DNA from: an uncultured Bacteroidota bacterium
GTDB lineage: Bacteria; Bacteroidota; Bacteroidia; UKL13-3
Direction: 5' to 3'
DNA length: 38,447 nucleotides
Assembly: GCA_903927505.1 (NCBI GenBank)
Contig: CAIYNF010000155.1
Span: 1 to 38,447, forward strand
Under the pieces are notes generated by a model that was not told the origin of the DNA, did no database searches, and was given only the letters and a program-made list of their open reading frames with translations. The position numbers were made by a program, and so were the translations under genes. This document shows positions 1-7,940 of this stretch, piece by piece (position 1 is the first letter of the stretch; every line of letters starts with the position of its first letter).

Positions 1-266
1 ATGGTTTTGCTTTGATAGCCTACAAATTGGATTTTTAGGTTATATGATTTAGTTGTAATTCCTTTCATTTGAAAACGGCCATCTAGGTCTGTTTGTGCAC
101 CATAATTGGTGCCTTCAAGCAAAACAGTTGCCCCAATCAGCATTTCTTGAGAGTTCTTGTCTTTTACACTTCCACTAATTTGACCCACATTTTGGGCGTG
201 TAACTGGCTAAAAATAAGTGAAAAAAGAGTTAAAAAATAAATTCTTAGGGTATGAATTTTTAACAT
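1..266 (-). CDS. TonB-dependent receptor, N-terminal part (cut by window edge)
   Basis: The reading frame starts at an ATG at 264-266 on the minus strand and runs off the left edge after 88 codons. It begins with a signal peptide (MLKIHTLRIYFLTLFSLIFS, then QLHAQ) followed by a segment of the form GQISGSVKDKNSQEMLIGATVLLEG..TDLDGRFQMKGI, which is the carboxypeptidase-regulatory-like beta-sandwich that precedes the plug in many Bacteroidota TonB-dependent receptors. The plug and barrel lie outside the window, so the substrate cannot be inferred. It lies 96 bases downstream of the outer-membrane protein gene on the same strand, so the two may be co-transcribed; no terminator is visible between them. 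A carboxypeptidase-regulatory-like domain also occurs on non-receptor surface proteins, so the receptor call is likely but not proven. Confidence 0.75.
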   Translation of the reverse strand, partial: MLKIHTLRIYFLTLFSLIFSQLHAQNVGQISGSVKDKNSQEMLIGATVLLEGTNYGAQTDLDGRFQMKGITTKSYNLKIQFVGYQSKT

Positions 267-362
267 AAATTTTTAATTGTATTAATAACTAAAAGGAATT
301 TAATGCAGATTTTGTTTTACAAATTCAAAAAATAATAATTGGCTAATAAATTTAAACTTGAG

Positions 363-1478
363 TTATTTCCCAAATTTCCAATCTCCTTTGTAAACCAAAT
401 AGAGGGAATAGCTAAAATCAAATATCCCGTTTTTCAAGTCAATAACTGGTTCGAACCTAATTGAAGCCATAACAGGAGAATGAAACAAAGTCTTGTTTTG
501 AATAAATCGCACAAATACCAGTTGTCTATTTTCCTCATAATTTTTAGGGTCAACTGTTGAGCTACTTTGGTAAATAGACGTACCACGTGGTGCAATAAAA
601 TTTGAACCTTGCCAATAACTGATCATCAAATCAGTTTGGTCTAATTTTAAACCCAGATTTCCCATGACCCCATTTCCAGCGTTTTTAGGATAAATCTTGC
701 TATCACTAGTTTCATTATAGCCCAAATAAGCCATATCTAGGTAGATGCTATTTTTCTCGCTTAAATTATGCTGGAACTTTAATCCCAATGCTGCATTAAA
801 CTGCATCAAAAAGGGGTTAATTGTATCAGTATCTATTTGGCCTCCTTGGTGCGATGCCATGAATTGAAAATAAGACGTTATTTTTGTTGATTCAGAAAGG
901 TTTATTCTACCTCTGTAATGAATGCCCGCAGTAAATTTCTCTTTGGCAAATTCTTTAGGTTCAATAAATTTTTCCCAATTAATCCAAGTGTCGAGCCAAC
1001 TTATTTTTGAATGAAATTTATATTGAAATCCATTTTCTATGCGCTTATAAATTGCGCTATTGATATCCATCATTGGCTCTAAAATGCCATGACTTAAAGC
1101 TCCCTCCAAAGTACCAAAAATCAATTCGGTATTTTTCCCTTTTGCCTTTAATGAAAAGGTAGGAATGGCTTCGGTAAATCCATTTGCTCCGCCAAAGTCG
1201 TGCCTTAGCCAAATACCTGTCTCTAATTTAATGTTTTTTGTTGGCTGATAACTTAACTTCGGATGCAATTGATAGCCAAACAAAGTTCTTCCTTCCTCAA
1301 TAGGGTTAAAGTATTCTGTATTGCGCATGTAATTGGTGTTGGAAATACTAAAACCAAAACGAGCAGAATCAAGTTCACTCAAACTTATTTTATCTGAAAG
1401 TAATTGGTTAGGCAATTGCGCAAATGCAACAACAGTGCATAGGCAAAAGGCTGTAAATAAACTTGCACAACGATTCAT
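363..1478 (-). CDS. Outer-membrane beta-barrel protein of unknown function
   Basis: A 371-residue exported protein with a clear signal peptide ending at AFA-Q (about residue 20). The mature part is full of alternating polar/hydrophobic strands with many aromatic residues (for example KLSYQPTKNIKLETGIWLRHDF and TKITSYFQFMASHQGG), and ends with strands rich in Tyr/Phe (FDFSYSLYLVYKGDWKFGK), as in an outer-membrane beta-barrel. I do not recognise the family and assign no substrate. It lies just upstream of the TonB-dependent receptor on the same strand, so a role with that receptor is possible but only inferred. The gene is divergent from the glycosyltransferase at 1579, with about 100 bases between them. 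A copy of the palindrome GGTTCGAACC lies inside it at 448-457. Confidence 0.7.
   Translation of the reverse strand: MNRCASLFTAFCLCTVVAFAQLPNQLLSDKISLSELDSARFGFSISNTNYMRNTEYFNPIEEGRTLFGYQLHPKLSYQPTKNIKLETGIWLRHDFGGANGFTEAIPTFSLKAKGKNTELIFGTLEGALSHGILEPMMDINSAIYKRIENGFQYKFHSKISWLDTWINWEKFIEPKEFAKEKFTAGIHYRGRINLSESTKITSYFQFMASHQGGQIDTDTINPFLMQFNAALGLKFQHNLSEKNSIYLDMAYLGYNETSDSKIYPKNAGNGVMGNLGLKLDQTDLMISYWQGSNFIAPRGTSIYQSSSTVDPKNYEENRQLVFVRFIQNKTLFHSPVMASIRFEPVIDLKNGIFDFSYSLYLVYKGDWKFGK
448..457. repeat. Palindromic motif GGTTCGAACC, copy 1
   Basis: Exact ten-base palindrome inside the 3' part of the outer-membrane protein gene, where it encodes part of RFEPV. One of four exact copies in the window. 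Confidence 0.6.
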
Positions 1479-1534
1479 AGGCTCAATATTAATAAAAAAA
1501 GCTGAGCAAGCCTTAATAGTTTAACTTAATCTAG

Positions 1535-1566
1535 TTGACAATACAATAAGCAAAGCCTTATATTCG
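1535..1566 (+). promoter_or_regulatory. Candidate promoter of the glycosyltransferase gene
   Basis: TTGACA at 1535-1540 and TATATTCG at 1559-1566, the latter matching seven of eight positions of the Bacteroidota -7 element TAnnTTTG. TTG-to-(-7) spacing is 21. A start near 1573 would leave a leader of only a few bases before the ATG at 1579. Confidence 0.4.
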
Positions 1567-1578
1567 TTACCTATTTTT

Positions 1579-3540
1579 ATGCAACTTTCGATAGTCATTG
1601 TAAATTATAATGTTAAATATTTCCTGGAGCAGGCATTGCATGCCGTGCGCAGGGCATGCAGTGGCTTGCAAACTGAAATATTTGTTGTAGACAATCATTC
1701 ATTAGACGGAAGTTGTGAGATGGTTCAAACCTTGTTTCCAGAGGTTAAACTTATTGAAAACAAAGAAAATGTTGGGTTTGCAAAAGCCAATAACCAAGCC
1801 ATTAAACAAGCAAGTGGCAAATACGTATTGCTACTCAATCCAGATACAGTTATAGAGGAAGATTGTTTTCAAAAACTCATTCACTTCATGGACCAAACGG
1901 CAGATGCCGGCGCTGTTGGTGTAAAAATGATTGATGGTTCTGGCAAATTTCTACCAGAATCTAAGCGTGGTTTACCTACACCAGAAGTTGCATTTTATAA
2001 AATAAGTGGCCTAGCAACTTTGTTCCCTAAATCAAAGAAATTTGGCAAATACCATTTGGGTTTCTTAAGTGAAAATGAAATAAATGAAGTGGATGTTTTG
2101 GCAGGCGCTTTTATGATGATAAGAGCAGATGTGTTAAAGCAAGTTGGCTATTTGGATGAAGATTATTTCATGTATGGTGAAGACATTGATTTGAGTTATT
2201 GTATTAATAAAAGTGGCTTCAAAAACTATTATTTCCCTGATACAACTATTATTCATTACAAGGGTGAAAGCACTAAAAAAACCAGTGTAAATTTTGTTTT
2301 CACCTTTTACAGAGCGATGGTCATTTTTGCTAAAAAACACTACTCGCAAAAACATGCTAGAAACTTCAGTGCACTCATTCATATTGCCATTTATATCAGA
2401 GCATTTGCGGCAATTATAAGTAGGTTTGCATCCCGCGTGTTTTTACCATTATTAGATTTTAGTACCATCTTCATTAGCCTAGCTTTATTGGTTAATTTTT
2501 GGTCCAATTTCAAGTATGCTACGCCAAAGGCTTATCCAAGTGAAATTGTTTATTCAAACAGTGTTATTTACTCTCTCTTGTGGATTTTGGGTTTGTACTT
2601 AGCAGGTGCCTATAACAAAAGAAAAACCTTCTTAAGTGTTGCCAAAGGCATTGCATTTGGAACCTTGGGCATTGCCGTATTTTATGCATTTATTGGCGAG
2701 GCTTATCGTTTCTCAAGAGCAATAATAATTTTAGGCGCCCTAGCTGCAATTATTGTCCCCTACGCCATTAGGGTGATGTTGTATTTTGTAAAATACGGCC
2801 GTTGGAGTATGAGCATGGGTAGCCATCTTAAGACCATTATTGTAGGCAATAAATCAGAAGTGGAGCGCGTGCAAGATTTGCTAGTAAAATCAAAATCCAA
2901 GAGCGAGTATTTGGGTTATGTTTCGCTCGAACCAAATAAGGATATACATTACCTAGGCCAGGTAAGTGAACTAATTGAATTGGTTAAGTTTTTTGGCGTA
3001 GAAGAAATTATTTTTTGCAGCAAAGACCTCGCAGCAAGCCAAATTATTGAATGGATGGCAAGCAATAGCCAACAAGATATTTTGTATAAGATTGTTCCCG
3101 AAGAAAGCCTTTTCATTATTGGAAGCAATAACAAAAACACACCTGGTGATTTTTATACCATTGAAATTAACTTAAAATTGGCAAAGGCGTTTGAACAACA
3201 AAAGAAACGCGCATTTGATGTAATAACCAGTTTATTATTGTTTGCCTTATCGCCAATTTTGATCCTTTTTGTAAGGCAAAGACTCAATCTATTTCATAAC
3301 ATTTTTAGTGTTTTAACTGCTAAAAAAACTTGGGTTGGTTATGCCTCAGCAGATAATATTAAACTGCTACCATCCATAAAAAATGGCGTGGTAAGCCCGC
3401 TAGATGCGCAAGGAAACAAATTGCTTAATCCTATTACCATTCAAAAGTTAAACTTCCTTTACGCAAAGGAATATTCAATTGAAAAGGATTTTCTTATTGT
3501 TCTTAAATCCATTAGGAGTACAGGAAACTTTGGCAACTAA
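1579..3540 (+). CDS. Family 2 glycosyltransferase fused to a phosphoglycosyltransferase-like membrane region
   Basis: A 653-residue two-part protein. Residues 1-230 are a GT-A family 2 glycosyltransferase of the rhamnosyltransferase-like group: IVIVNYNV near the start, VDNHS, LLNPDTV (DxD-like metal site) and YGEDIDLSYCINKSG. From about 265 onward come several membrane helices, a Rossmann-like segment (KTIIVGNKSEVERVQDLL) and, near residue 540, KRAFDVITSLLLFALSPILILFV, which resembles the helix that opens the catalytic part of polyprenyl-phosphate sugar transferases (WbaP/WcaJ type). The remaining ~90 residues lack the usual catalytic KFRSM and Pro/Glu-rich active-site motifs, though the tail (LNFLYAKEYSIEKDFLIVLKSI) resembles the family end. 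It probably adds a sugar during cell-surface polysaccharide assembly at the inner membrane. Its stop overlaps the convergent hydrolase gene by four bases. Confidence 0.8.
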   Translation: MQLSIVIVNYNVKYFLEQALHAVRRACSGLQTEIFVVDNHSLDGSCEMVQTLFPEVKLIENKENVGFAKANNQAIKQASGKYVLLLNPDTVIEEDCFQKLIHFMDQTADAGAVGVKMIDGSGKFLPESKRGLPTPEVAFYKISGLATLFPKSKKFGKYHLGFLSENEINEVDVLAGAFMMIRADVLKQVGYLDEDYFMYGEDIDLSYCINKSGFKNYYFPDTTIIHYKGESTKKTSVNFVFTFYRAMVIFAKKHYSQKHARNFSALIHIAIYIRAFAAIISRFASRVFLPLLDFSTIFISLALLVNFWSNFKYATPKAYPSEIVYSNSVIYSLLWILGLYLAGAYNKRKTFLSVAKGIAFGTLGIAVFYAFIGEAYRFSRAIIILGALAAIIVPYAIRVMLYFVKYGRWSMSMGSHLKTIIVGNKSEVERVQDLLVKSKSKSEYLGYVSLEPNKDIHYLGQVSELIELVKFFGVEEIIFCSKDLAASQIIEWMASNSQQDILYKIVPEESLFIIGSNNKNTPGDFYTIEINLKLAKAFEQQKKRAFDVITSLLLFALSPILILFVRQRLNLFHNIFSVLTAKKTWVGYASADNIKLLPSIKNGVVSPLDAQGNKLLNPITIQKLNFLYAKEYSIEKDFLIVLKSIRSTGNFGN

Positions 3541-4304
3541 GAATTGGTTCGAACCAATTGAATAAAGGATTCAATTGCAATGTTTAATTGGGTTGGCGTT
3601 TCAAACATGGGCATATGTGCAGAATCCTCCAATAAAACCACCTGGGCAATTTTACACAAAGCCGCCTGTTCAAATAGGTGTTGTGCAGGAATTAATTCAT
3701 CTAATTTCCCAATAGCAAAAAACACAGGTAAATTAGATTCTTTGAATACAAAATTTGAATCGGGTCTGTTCATCATAGCTATGGCCGCTTCAGTCATTCC
3801 TTTCTCGCTGCCTTTGTTTGCCTCCTGAATTCTTTCTTTGATTATGTTGGTATCAAAACCAGGTTTAAATAAGCCAGGAATAAAATTCTTTATATATGCT
3901 TCCTTCCCTTGCTGTTTAATAAAATTGATAACCTGAATTCGTTTATCCTTTCTTTCATCGCTGTCTGCATTGGCTGTACTAGCAATGATGCCAAAACCCT
4001 CTAAATATTCTTTGTATTTATTGGCAAATGCCAAGCATACATAACCACCCATGCTGTGGCCAAGCATTATAACTTGCACCAAGTTTTCTTTTTCAATAAT
4101 AGCCTTCACCTGATCAGCCATATCTTCTATTGAAGCAGCTTCACAATGTTGACTTTTCCCAAAGCCTGGCAAGTCTATTGTAAGTGTAGTACAAAGGTCC
4201 TTAAAAAACAATACCTGCTCGTTGAAGCAGGTATTGTTTTCGCAGTATCCATGAAGCAGCACCAAGCAAGTTTTGCCCGATCCTATTCTTTCATAATGTA
4301 ACAT
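3537..4304 (-). CDS. Alpha/beta hydrolase
   Basis: A 255-residue alpha/beta-hydrolase-fold enzyme of normal length with no signal peptide, so cytoplasmic. The oxyanion-hole HG (LLHGYCEN, His18-Gly19), the nucleophile elbow GHSMGG (Ser84), an acid in IGKLDELIPA and the catalytic His in EDSAHMPMF are all present, so it should be active as an esterase, lipase or similar hydrolase. The substrate cannot be read from sequence. It starts one base after the stop of the PpiD-like gene, so it is the second gene of that transcript, and it converges on the glycosyltransferase with a four-base overlap. Its 3' end carries an 18-bp perfect palindrome. Confidence 0.85.
   Translation of the reverse strand: MLHYERIGSGKTCLVLLHGYCENNTCFNEQVLFFKDLCTTLTIDLPGFGKSQHCEAASIEDMADQVKAIIEKENLVQVIMLGHSMGGYVCLAFANKYKEYLEGFGIIASTANADSDERKDKRIQVINFIKQQGKEAYIKNFIPGLFKPGFDTNIIKERIQEANKGSEKGMTEAAIAMMNRPDSNFVFKESNLPVFFAIGKLDELIPAQHLFEQAALCKIAQVVLLEDSAHMPMFETPTQLNIAIESFIQLVRTNS
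3542..3559. repeat. Palindromic motif GGTTCGAACC, copy 2 (18-bp palindrome)
   Basis: AATTGGTTCGAACCAATT is a perfect 18-bp palindrome directly after the glycosyltransferase stop and inside the last codons of the convergent hydrolase (Q-L-V-R-T-N). There is no T tract, so it is not an obvious intrinsic terminator. Confidence 0.65.
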
Positions 4305-4305
4305 C

Positions 4306-6426
4306 TTAATAAAATAAGAATCTGTTATCTTTAACGTTTTTCAATTCTTTCAAAATCTCAAAATAGCTGTATTCAACTCTTTGTTGAAGGCTGGCATTTA
4401 ATTCAGCTTTTTGTTGGTTAAAATCTGTCATAACAGGAGCTGGCGTAATTTTACTTACTTGGTAAGCATATATTGCCGCATCACCTTTAACAGGACCATA
4501 TAATTTATTTATACCAGTAGTGCCAGCAATAGTTCCCGCAAATGAATTGTCGAATCCAACATAAGGAATACTTCCATTTTCAAAAGTTTGTGAAGCAATT
4601 GGTGTAATAGATTGGTTCATTTTTTTGCTAAGTGCATCAAGTGTTCCAGCACCTTCCATGGCCAGTTTTAACTTCTCAGATAGTTGTTCAGCTTTTTTGT
4701 CCTTGCGGTAATCATTTGTTACGCGGTCTTTAGAAGCATCAAAATTAGCTTTGCCTTTTTCACGAATCATGGTTAAGGTAGCAATTACATATTTATCACC
4801 TCCTACTGTCATTACCTCGCTCACATCACCAACTTTTGCATTAAAAGCCCAACGAACAGCTTCACGTGCTTCATTGTAGCCAGGAAGGAAATTATCTGTT
4901 TCACGCACAAACTCTGCAACACGCTTCACCATTTTCTTTTCGTCCATGTTTTTATTGAAGCTTTCTACATCTCTGCTGCTAGCTGCAAATTGACTTGCAT
5001 CATTGTAAGCAGTTGTGCTCGTTTTTTCACTTGCCTCAACTGAACGTTCTAAAATACCTGCACAAACCATTTTCTTGGTTTTGTCTTCGGTGATTTTAAT
5101 AACATGGTAACCAAATTGGGTTTTCAATACAAACTGATCACCTTTTTTACCATTTTTAACGGCATCATTAAATTCTTTTACCATTTGGCCTTCTGGGAAC
5201 CATCCCAAATCACCTCCGCGGTCTTTGGTACCATCTGTACCAAACTCTTGTGCTAATTTAGCAAAGTCTTCACCACCTTTTATTCTCTTCAAAACATCAT
5301 TTGCTTTGATCTGAGCATTTGAGCTATCTAAGTTTGTAGCACCTTCTGGACGAATTAAAATATGACTGGCACGCATTGAGAATACAGAATCTTGCTTAAT
5401 ACCAGAGATTTTATAAATAGAATATTTGCCATTTTCAAAAACTGGTCCTATAACGGTTCCAACAGAATCATGGAATAAGCGTGCTTGAACTGATTCAGGA
5501 AAATCACTTTTTCTTTTAGCAGTTGAATTAAATTTAGCATCACTATTAATGTCTACATAGGCTGTGTCATTATCTGCAGCTTTAAATTGTTCAACTTGCT
5601 CAAAAGCCCATTTTTGAACTTCTGCGCTGTCTTCAGACGTTGGAGCAAAATCCCAAACAACAAACTCTAATTTACGAGAGTTTTCGCGCTCTTTAAATTT
5701 CTCCATGTTCTTTTTGAAATACGATTTCAAATCACTCTCATCTGCTGTGATGCTTGAATCTGCAATAGTATTGTATGCCAAAGCCACAAAATTTACATCC
5801 GCAGTTTGAGTTCTATTGGTATACAAATTTTTTGCTTCCAATGAAGTTGCATACAATCCTTTTTTGAGTAAAGTAGCGTATTTACGTTGCAAAGTTTCTG
5901 TAACCAAAAAGTCTTCAAATTCTTTCCATTGCGCTTTCATCTTTTCATCTGTACCTTCAGTAATTTGCTTAAGGTTACGTTTCACAATGTTTACATCAAA
6001 CATTCCGGTGTTTGGGTCTGTAAATGATTGTTTAATTTGCGCATGAATATTGTTACCGTAAATCATGTCGGCCAATTCTTCCTCACTAATGGTAACTCCC
6101 AATTGGTCGTATTCTTTCATCAACATAAAATCATTTAACATTTGATTCCATGTTTGATCACGAACCTGACCACGTGTAGCTTCATCTAAATTTTCTTGTT
6201 GCGTACGCTTTTGGAAATTTTCCATGTTGTACTGCAATTTGTCGTCAAATTGTTTTATGCCGATTGTTTCGCCATCAATTTCACCTACATTATTGGTTTG
6301 CGAGCCGCTACCAAACCATCCCCTGTTAGAATTCAGGGCGTCAGAAACCACAAATAAACCCAGTGCTAAACCTACTGCACCAATCGCTAATCCTGATCTG
6401 TTTCTTATTTTTGTTAATATTGCCAT
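4306..6426 (-). CDS. PpiD/SurA-like membrane-anchored peptidyl-prolyl isomerase
   Basis: A 706-residue periplasmic folding factor anchored by one N-terminal helix (SGLAIGAVGLALGLFVVSDAL). The order is: helix anchor, SurA-type N-terminal chaperone region (about 40-240, containing MLNDFMLMKEYDQLGVTISEEEL), a parvulin PPIC domain (about 350-460: SMRASHILIRPEGATN, then GGDLGWFPEGQMVKEFNDAV and TQFGYHVIKITE), and a long C-terminal chaperone-like region. This is the PpiD layout and size for Bacteroidota. The role would be to assist folding of exported and outer-membrane proteins. It is the first gene of a two-gene unit with the hydrolase (one-base gap). A promoter candidate lies just upstream. Confidence 0.88.
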   Translation of the reverse strand: MAILTKIRNRSGLAIGAVGLALGLFVVSDALNSNRGWFGSGSQTNNVGEIDGETIGIKQFDDKLQYNMENFQKRTQQENLDEATRGQVRDQTWNQMLNDFMLMKEYDQLGVTISEEELADMIYGNNIHAQIKQSFTDPNTGMFDVNIVKRNLKQITEGTDEKMKAQWKEFEDFLVTETLQRKYATLLKKGLYATSLEAKNLYTNRTQTADVNFVALAYNTIADSSITADESDLKSYFKKNMEKFKERENSRKLEFVVWDFAPTSEDSAEVQKWAFEQVEQFKAADNDTAYVDINSDAKFNSTAKRKSDFPESVQARLFHDSVGTVIGPVFENGKYSIYKISGIKQDSVFSMRASHILIRPEGATNLDSSNAQIKANDVLKRIKGGEDFAKLAQEFGTDGTKDRGGDLGWFPEGQMVKEFNDAVKNGKKGDQFVLKTQFGYHVIKITEDKTKKMVCAGILERSVEASEKTSTTAYNDASQFAASSRDVESFNKNMDEKKMVKRVAEFVRETDNFLPGYNEAREAVRWAFNAKVGDVSEVMTVGGDKYVIATLTMIREKGKANFDASKDRVTNDYRKDKKAEQLSEKLKLAMEGAGTLDALSKKMNQSITPIASQTFENGSIPYVGFDNSFAGTIAGTTGINKLYGPVKGDAAIYAYQVSKITPAPVMTDFNQQKAELNASLQQRVEYSYFEILKELKNVKDNRFLFY

Positions 6427-6445
6427 TGTAATATTTTAAGAACGG

Positions 6446-6476
6446 CGAAAATAAGCGTGATAATGTCAAAAATCAA
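6446..6476 (-). promoter_or_regulatory. Candidate promoter of the PpiD-like gene
   Basis: On the minus strand TTG (6474-6476), 20 bases, then TATTTTCG (6446-6453), seven of eight matches to TAnnTTTG. The leader would be about 12 bases. Confidence 0.35.
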
Positions 6477-6523
6477 CCTTTATTTTTTTTGTTTTAACTA
6501 TCAACTAATCAAATGCTTACACT

Positions 6524-7231
6524 ATGACTATTCCTACCTACGGTAAATTATACCTCATTCCTAACTTCTTAAGTGAAGATAATCCCGACAATTTCATTGC
6601 CGAAATGGTGCGCAATATGGTGCATCACCTCAAAAATTTTGTAGTTGAAAACGAGAAACAAGCAAGAGCCCTGATAAAAAGATTGCAATTAGAAAATGCC
6701 CAATCTGAACTTCATATTTGGTTATTAAATGAACATACCAACCCAAATGAAGTACCCGCATTGCTAAAAGCACTAGAAGGTGGAGATGCAGGAATTATAA
6801 GTGATGCAGGCTTACCCTGTATTGCCGATCCAGGCTCAGCATTGGTTGCATTGGCACAGGCTAAAAACATTGAAGTTATACCATTGCCAGGTGCTTCTAG
6901 TATGATGATGGCATTGATGGGAAGCGGTTTCAATGGACAACAATTCGCTTTTTCTGGCTACCTGCCTATTGATAAAGCACCAAAAATTAAGAGAATCAAA
7001 GAGCTTGAATCACAAGCCCACAGAGGCGTTTCACAAATTTTTATGGAAACACCTTATAGAAATTTACAGCTTTTGGATGAGCTCATTGCCCAATGCAATT
7101 CACAAACCAAATTGTGCATTGCTTGCAATATAAGTTCGCACAAAGGTTGGGTTAAAACCAAAACCATGTCACAATGGAAAAACCAAAAACCAGAAATACA
7201 TAAAATACCTTGTGTTTTTGTGTTAGGTTAA
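6524..7231 (+). CDS. SAM-dependent methyltransferase of the RsmI/tetrapyrrole-methylase family
   Basis: A 235-residue protein related to RsmI (2'-O-methylation of C1402 in 16S rRNA). Diagnostic segments are GKLYLIPNFL at the N terminus, GDAGIISDAGLPCIADPGSALV (the conserved SDAG.P.i.DPG motif binding SAM), VIPLPGASSMMMALMGSGF and FSGYLP. It is about 45 residues shorter than typical RsmI, and the EDTR segment of the canonical enzyme is replaced by VVENEKQAR. This short variant belongs to the same COG but may act on another target. It is divergent from the PpiD-like gene and lies 79 bases upstream of the TetR regulator with no link in function. Confidence 0.8.
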   Translation: MTIPTYGKLYLIPNFLSEDNPDNFIAEMVRNMVHHLKNFVVENEKQARALIKRLQLENAQSELHIWLLNEHTNPNEVPALLKALEGGDAGIISDAGLPCIADPGSALVALAQAKNIEVIPLPGASSMMMALMGSGFNGQQFAFSGYLPIDKAPKIKRIKELESQAHRGVSQIFMETPYRNLQLLDELIAQCNSQTKLCIACNISSHKGWVKTKTMSQWKNQKPEIHKIPCVFVLG

Positions 7232-7263
7232 TGTCAGATTCCTGCCCATTCTCAAAATTAAAC

Positions 7264-7293
7264 TTGGAAAACATCTGCCAAATCATATTTTTG
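7264..7293 (+). promoter_or_regulatory. Promoter of the tetR-paaABC operon
   Basis: TTG at 7264-7266, 19 bases, then TATTTTTG at 7286-7293, a perfect match to the Bacteroidota -7 element TAnnTTTG with the usual spacing. Transcription would start near 7300, inside the operator at 7295-7308 and about ten bases before the ATG of the regulator. Confidence 0.6.
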
Positions 7294-7294
7294 T

Positions 7295-7308
7295 CTAACA
7301 AACGTTAG
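7295..7308 (+). promoter_or_regulatory. PaaR-like operator overlapping the transcription start
   Basis: CTAACAAACGTTAG is an inverted repeat (CTAAC / GTTAG around four bases). It matches nine of the ten fixed positions of the pseudopalindrome I recall for PaaR of Thermus thermophilus, CNAACGNNCGTTNG (only position 6 differs). It lies between the -7 element and the start codon of a TetR gene that heads the paa operon, the usual place for an autorepressor site. Confidence 0.6.
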
Positions 7309-7310
7309 TT

Positions 7311-7925
7311 ATGATTGTAGATTTTGAAGGTTTGAGCCGAAAAGAACAGATTATTGTTGTTGCTGCTCAGCTATTTAGGCAAAAAGGATACGAGGCAAGC
7401 TCCATGAGAGATATTGCAAGTGCCATGCGTATTGAAGCCGCAAGTTTGTACCATCATATCAAATCCAAAGATGAAATTTTGGAGTTAATTTGTTTTGGGA
7501 TGGCCCAAAAATTTATTTTGGCAATTGCCGAGGTAAATGATATTTATTTTAATGCAGAAGAAAGATTGCGTGAAGCCATTTTTAACCATGTGAAAATTAT
7601 TACAGACGACATGGACAAAAGTGCGGTATTCCTAAAAGAATGGAGAAGTTTACCAAGTGCCTCCCTGCAAGAATTTATGCGTTTGAGAAACAATTACGAA
7701 CATGAATTTACGGCCATCGTAGAAAATGGTATACAAGAAGATATTTTTGAACATGTAGATAAAAAATTTGCAGTGCTTAGCATTCTAAGCAGCGTAAATT
7801 GGATCAACGAATGGTATCATCCAGATGGTAAGATGCAAGCCAAAGAAATTGCAACACACATCAGTGATTTTGTGATGGGTGGACTTAGAAAAAAATTGGT
7901 GACAGATTACAATTACAAACCTTAA
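7311..7925 (+). CDS. TetR-family transcriptional repressor of the paa operon
   Basis: A 204-residue TetR-family protein. Residues about 10-58 form the DNA-binding helix-turn-helix (QIIVVAAQLFRQKGYEASSMRDIASAMRIEAASLYHHIKSKDEIL), the remainder is an all-helical ligand-binding region. It starts at 7311; the next in-frame Met would remove part of the helix-turn-helix, so this start is secure despite the very short leader. The gene is 15 bases upstream of paaA, and an inverted repeat of PaaR type sits directly before it. By analogy with PaaR, the ligand is probably phenylacetyl-CoA or a related acyl-CoA that lifts repression; that is inference from context, not from the ligand pocket. Confidence 0.85.
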   Translation: MIVDFEGLSRKEQIIVVAAQLFRQKGYEASSMRDIASAMRIEAASLYHHIKSKDEILELICFGMAQKFILAIAEVNDIYFNAEERLREAIFNHVKIITDDMDKSAVFLKEWRSLPSASLQEFMRLRNNYEHEFTAIVENGIQEDIFEHVDKKFAVLSILSSVNWINEWYHPDGKMQAKEIATHISDFVMGGLRKKLVTDYNYKP

Positions 7926-7940
7926 AATTACAGAAACAAT

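Noticed and set aside
3542-3559. Bidirectional terminator between the glycosyltransferase and hydrolase genes
   Set aside because: The palindrome has no T tract on either side, no loop bases, and overlaps the coding end of the hydrolase.
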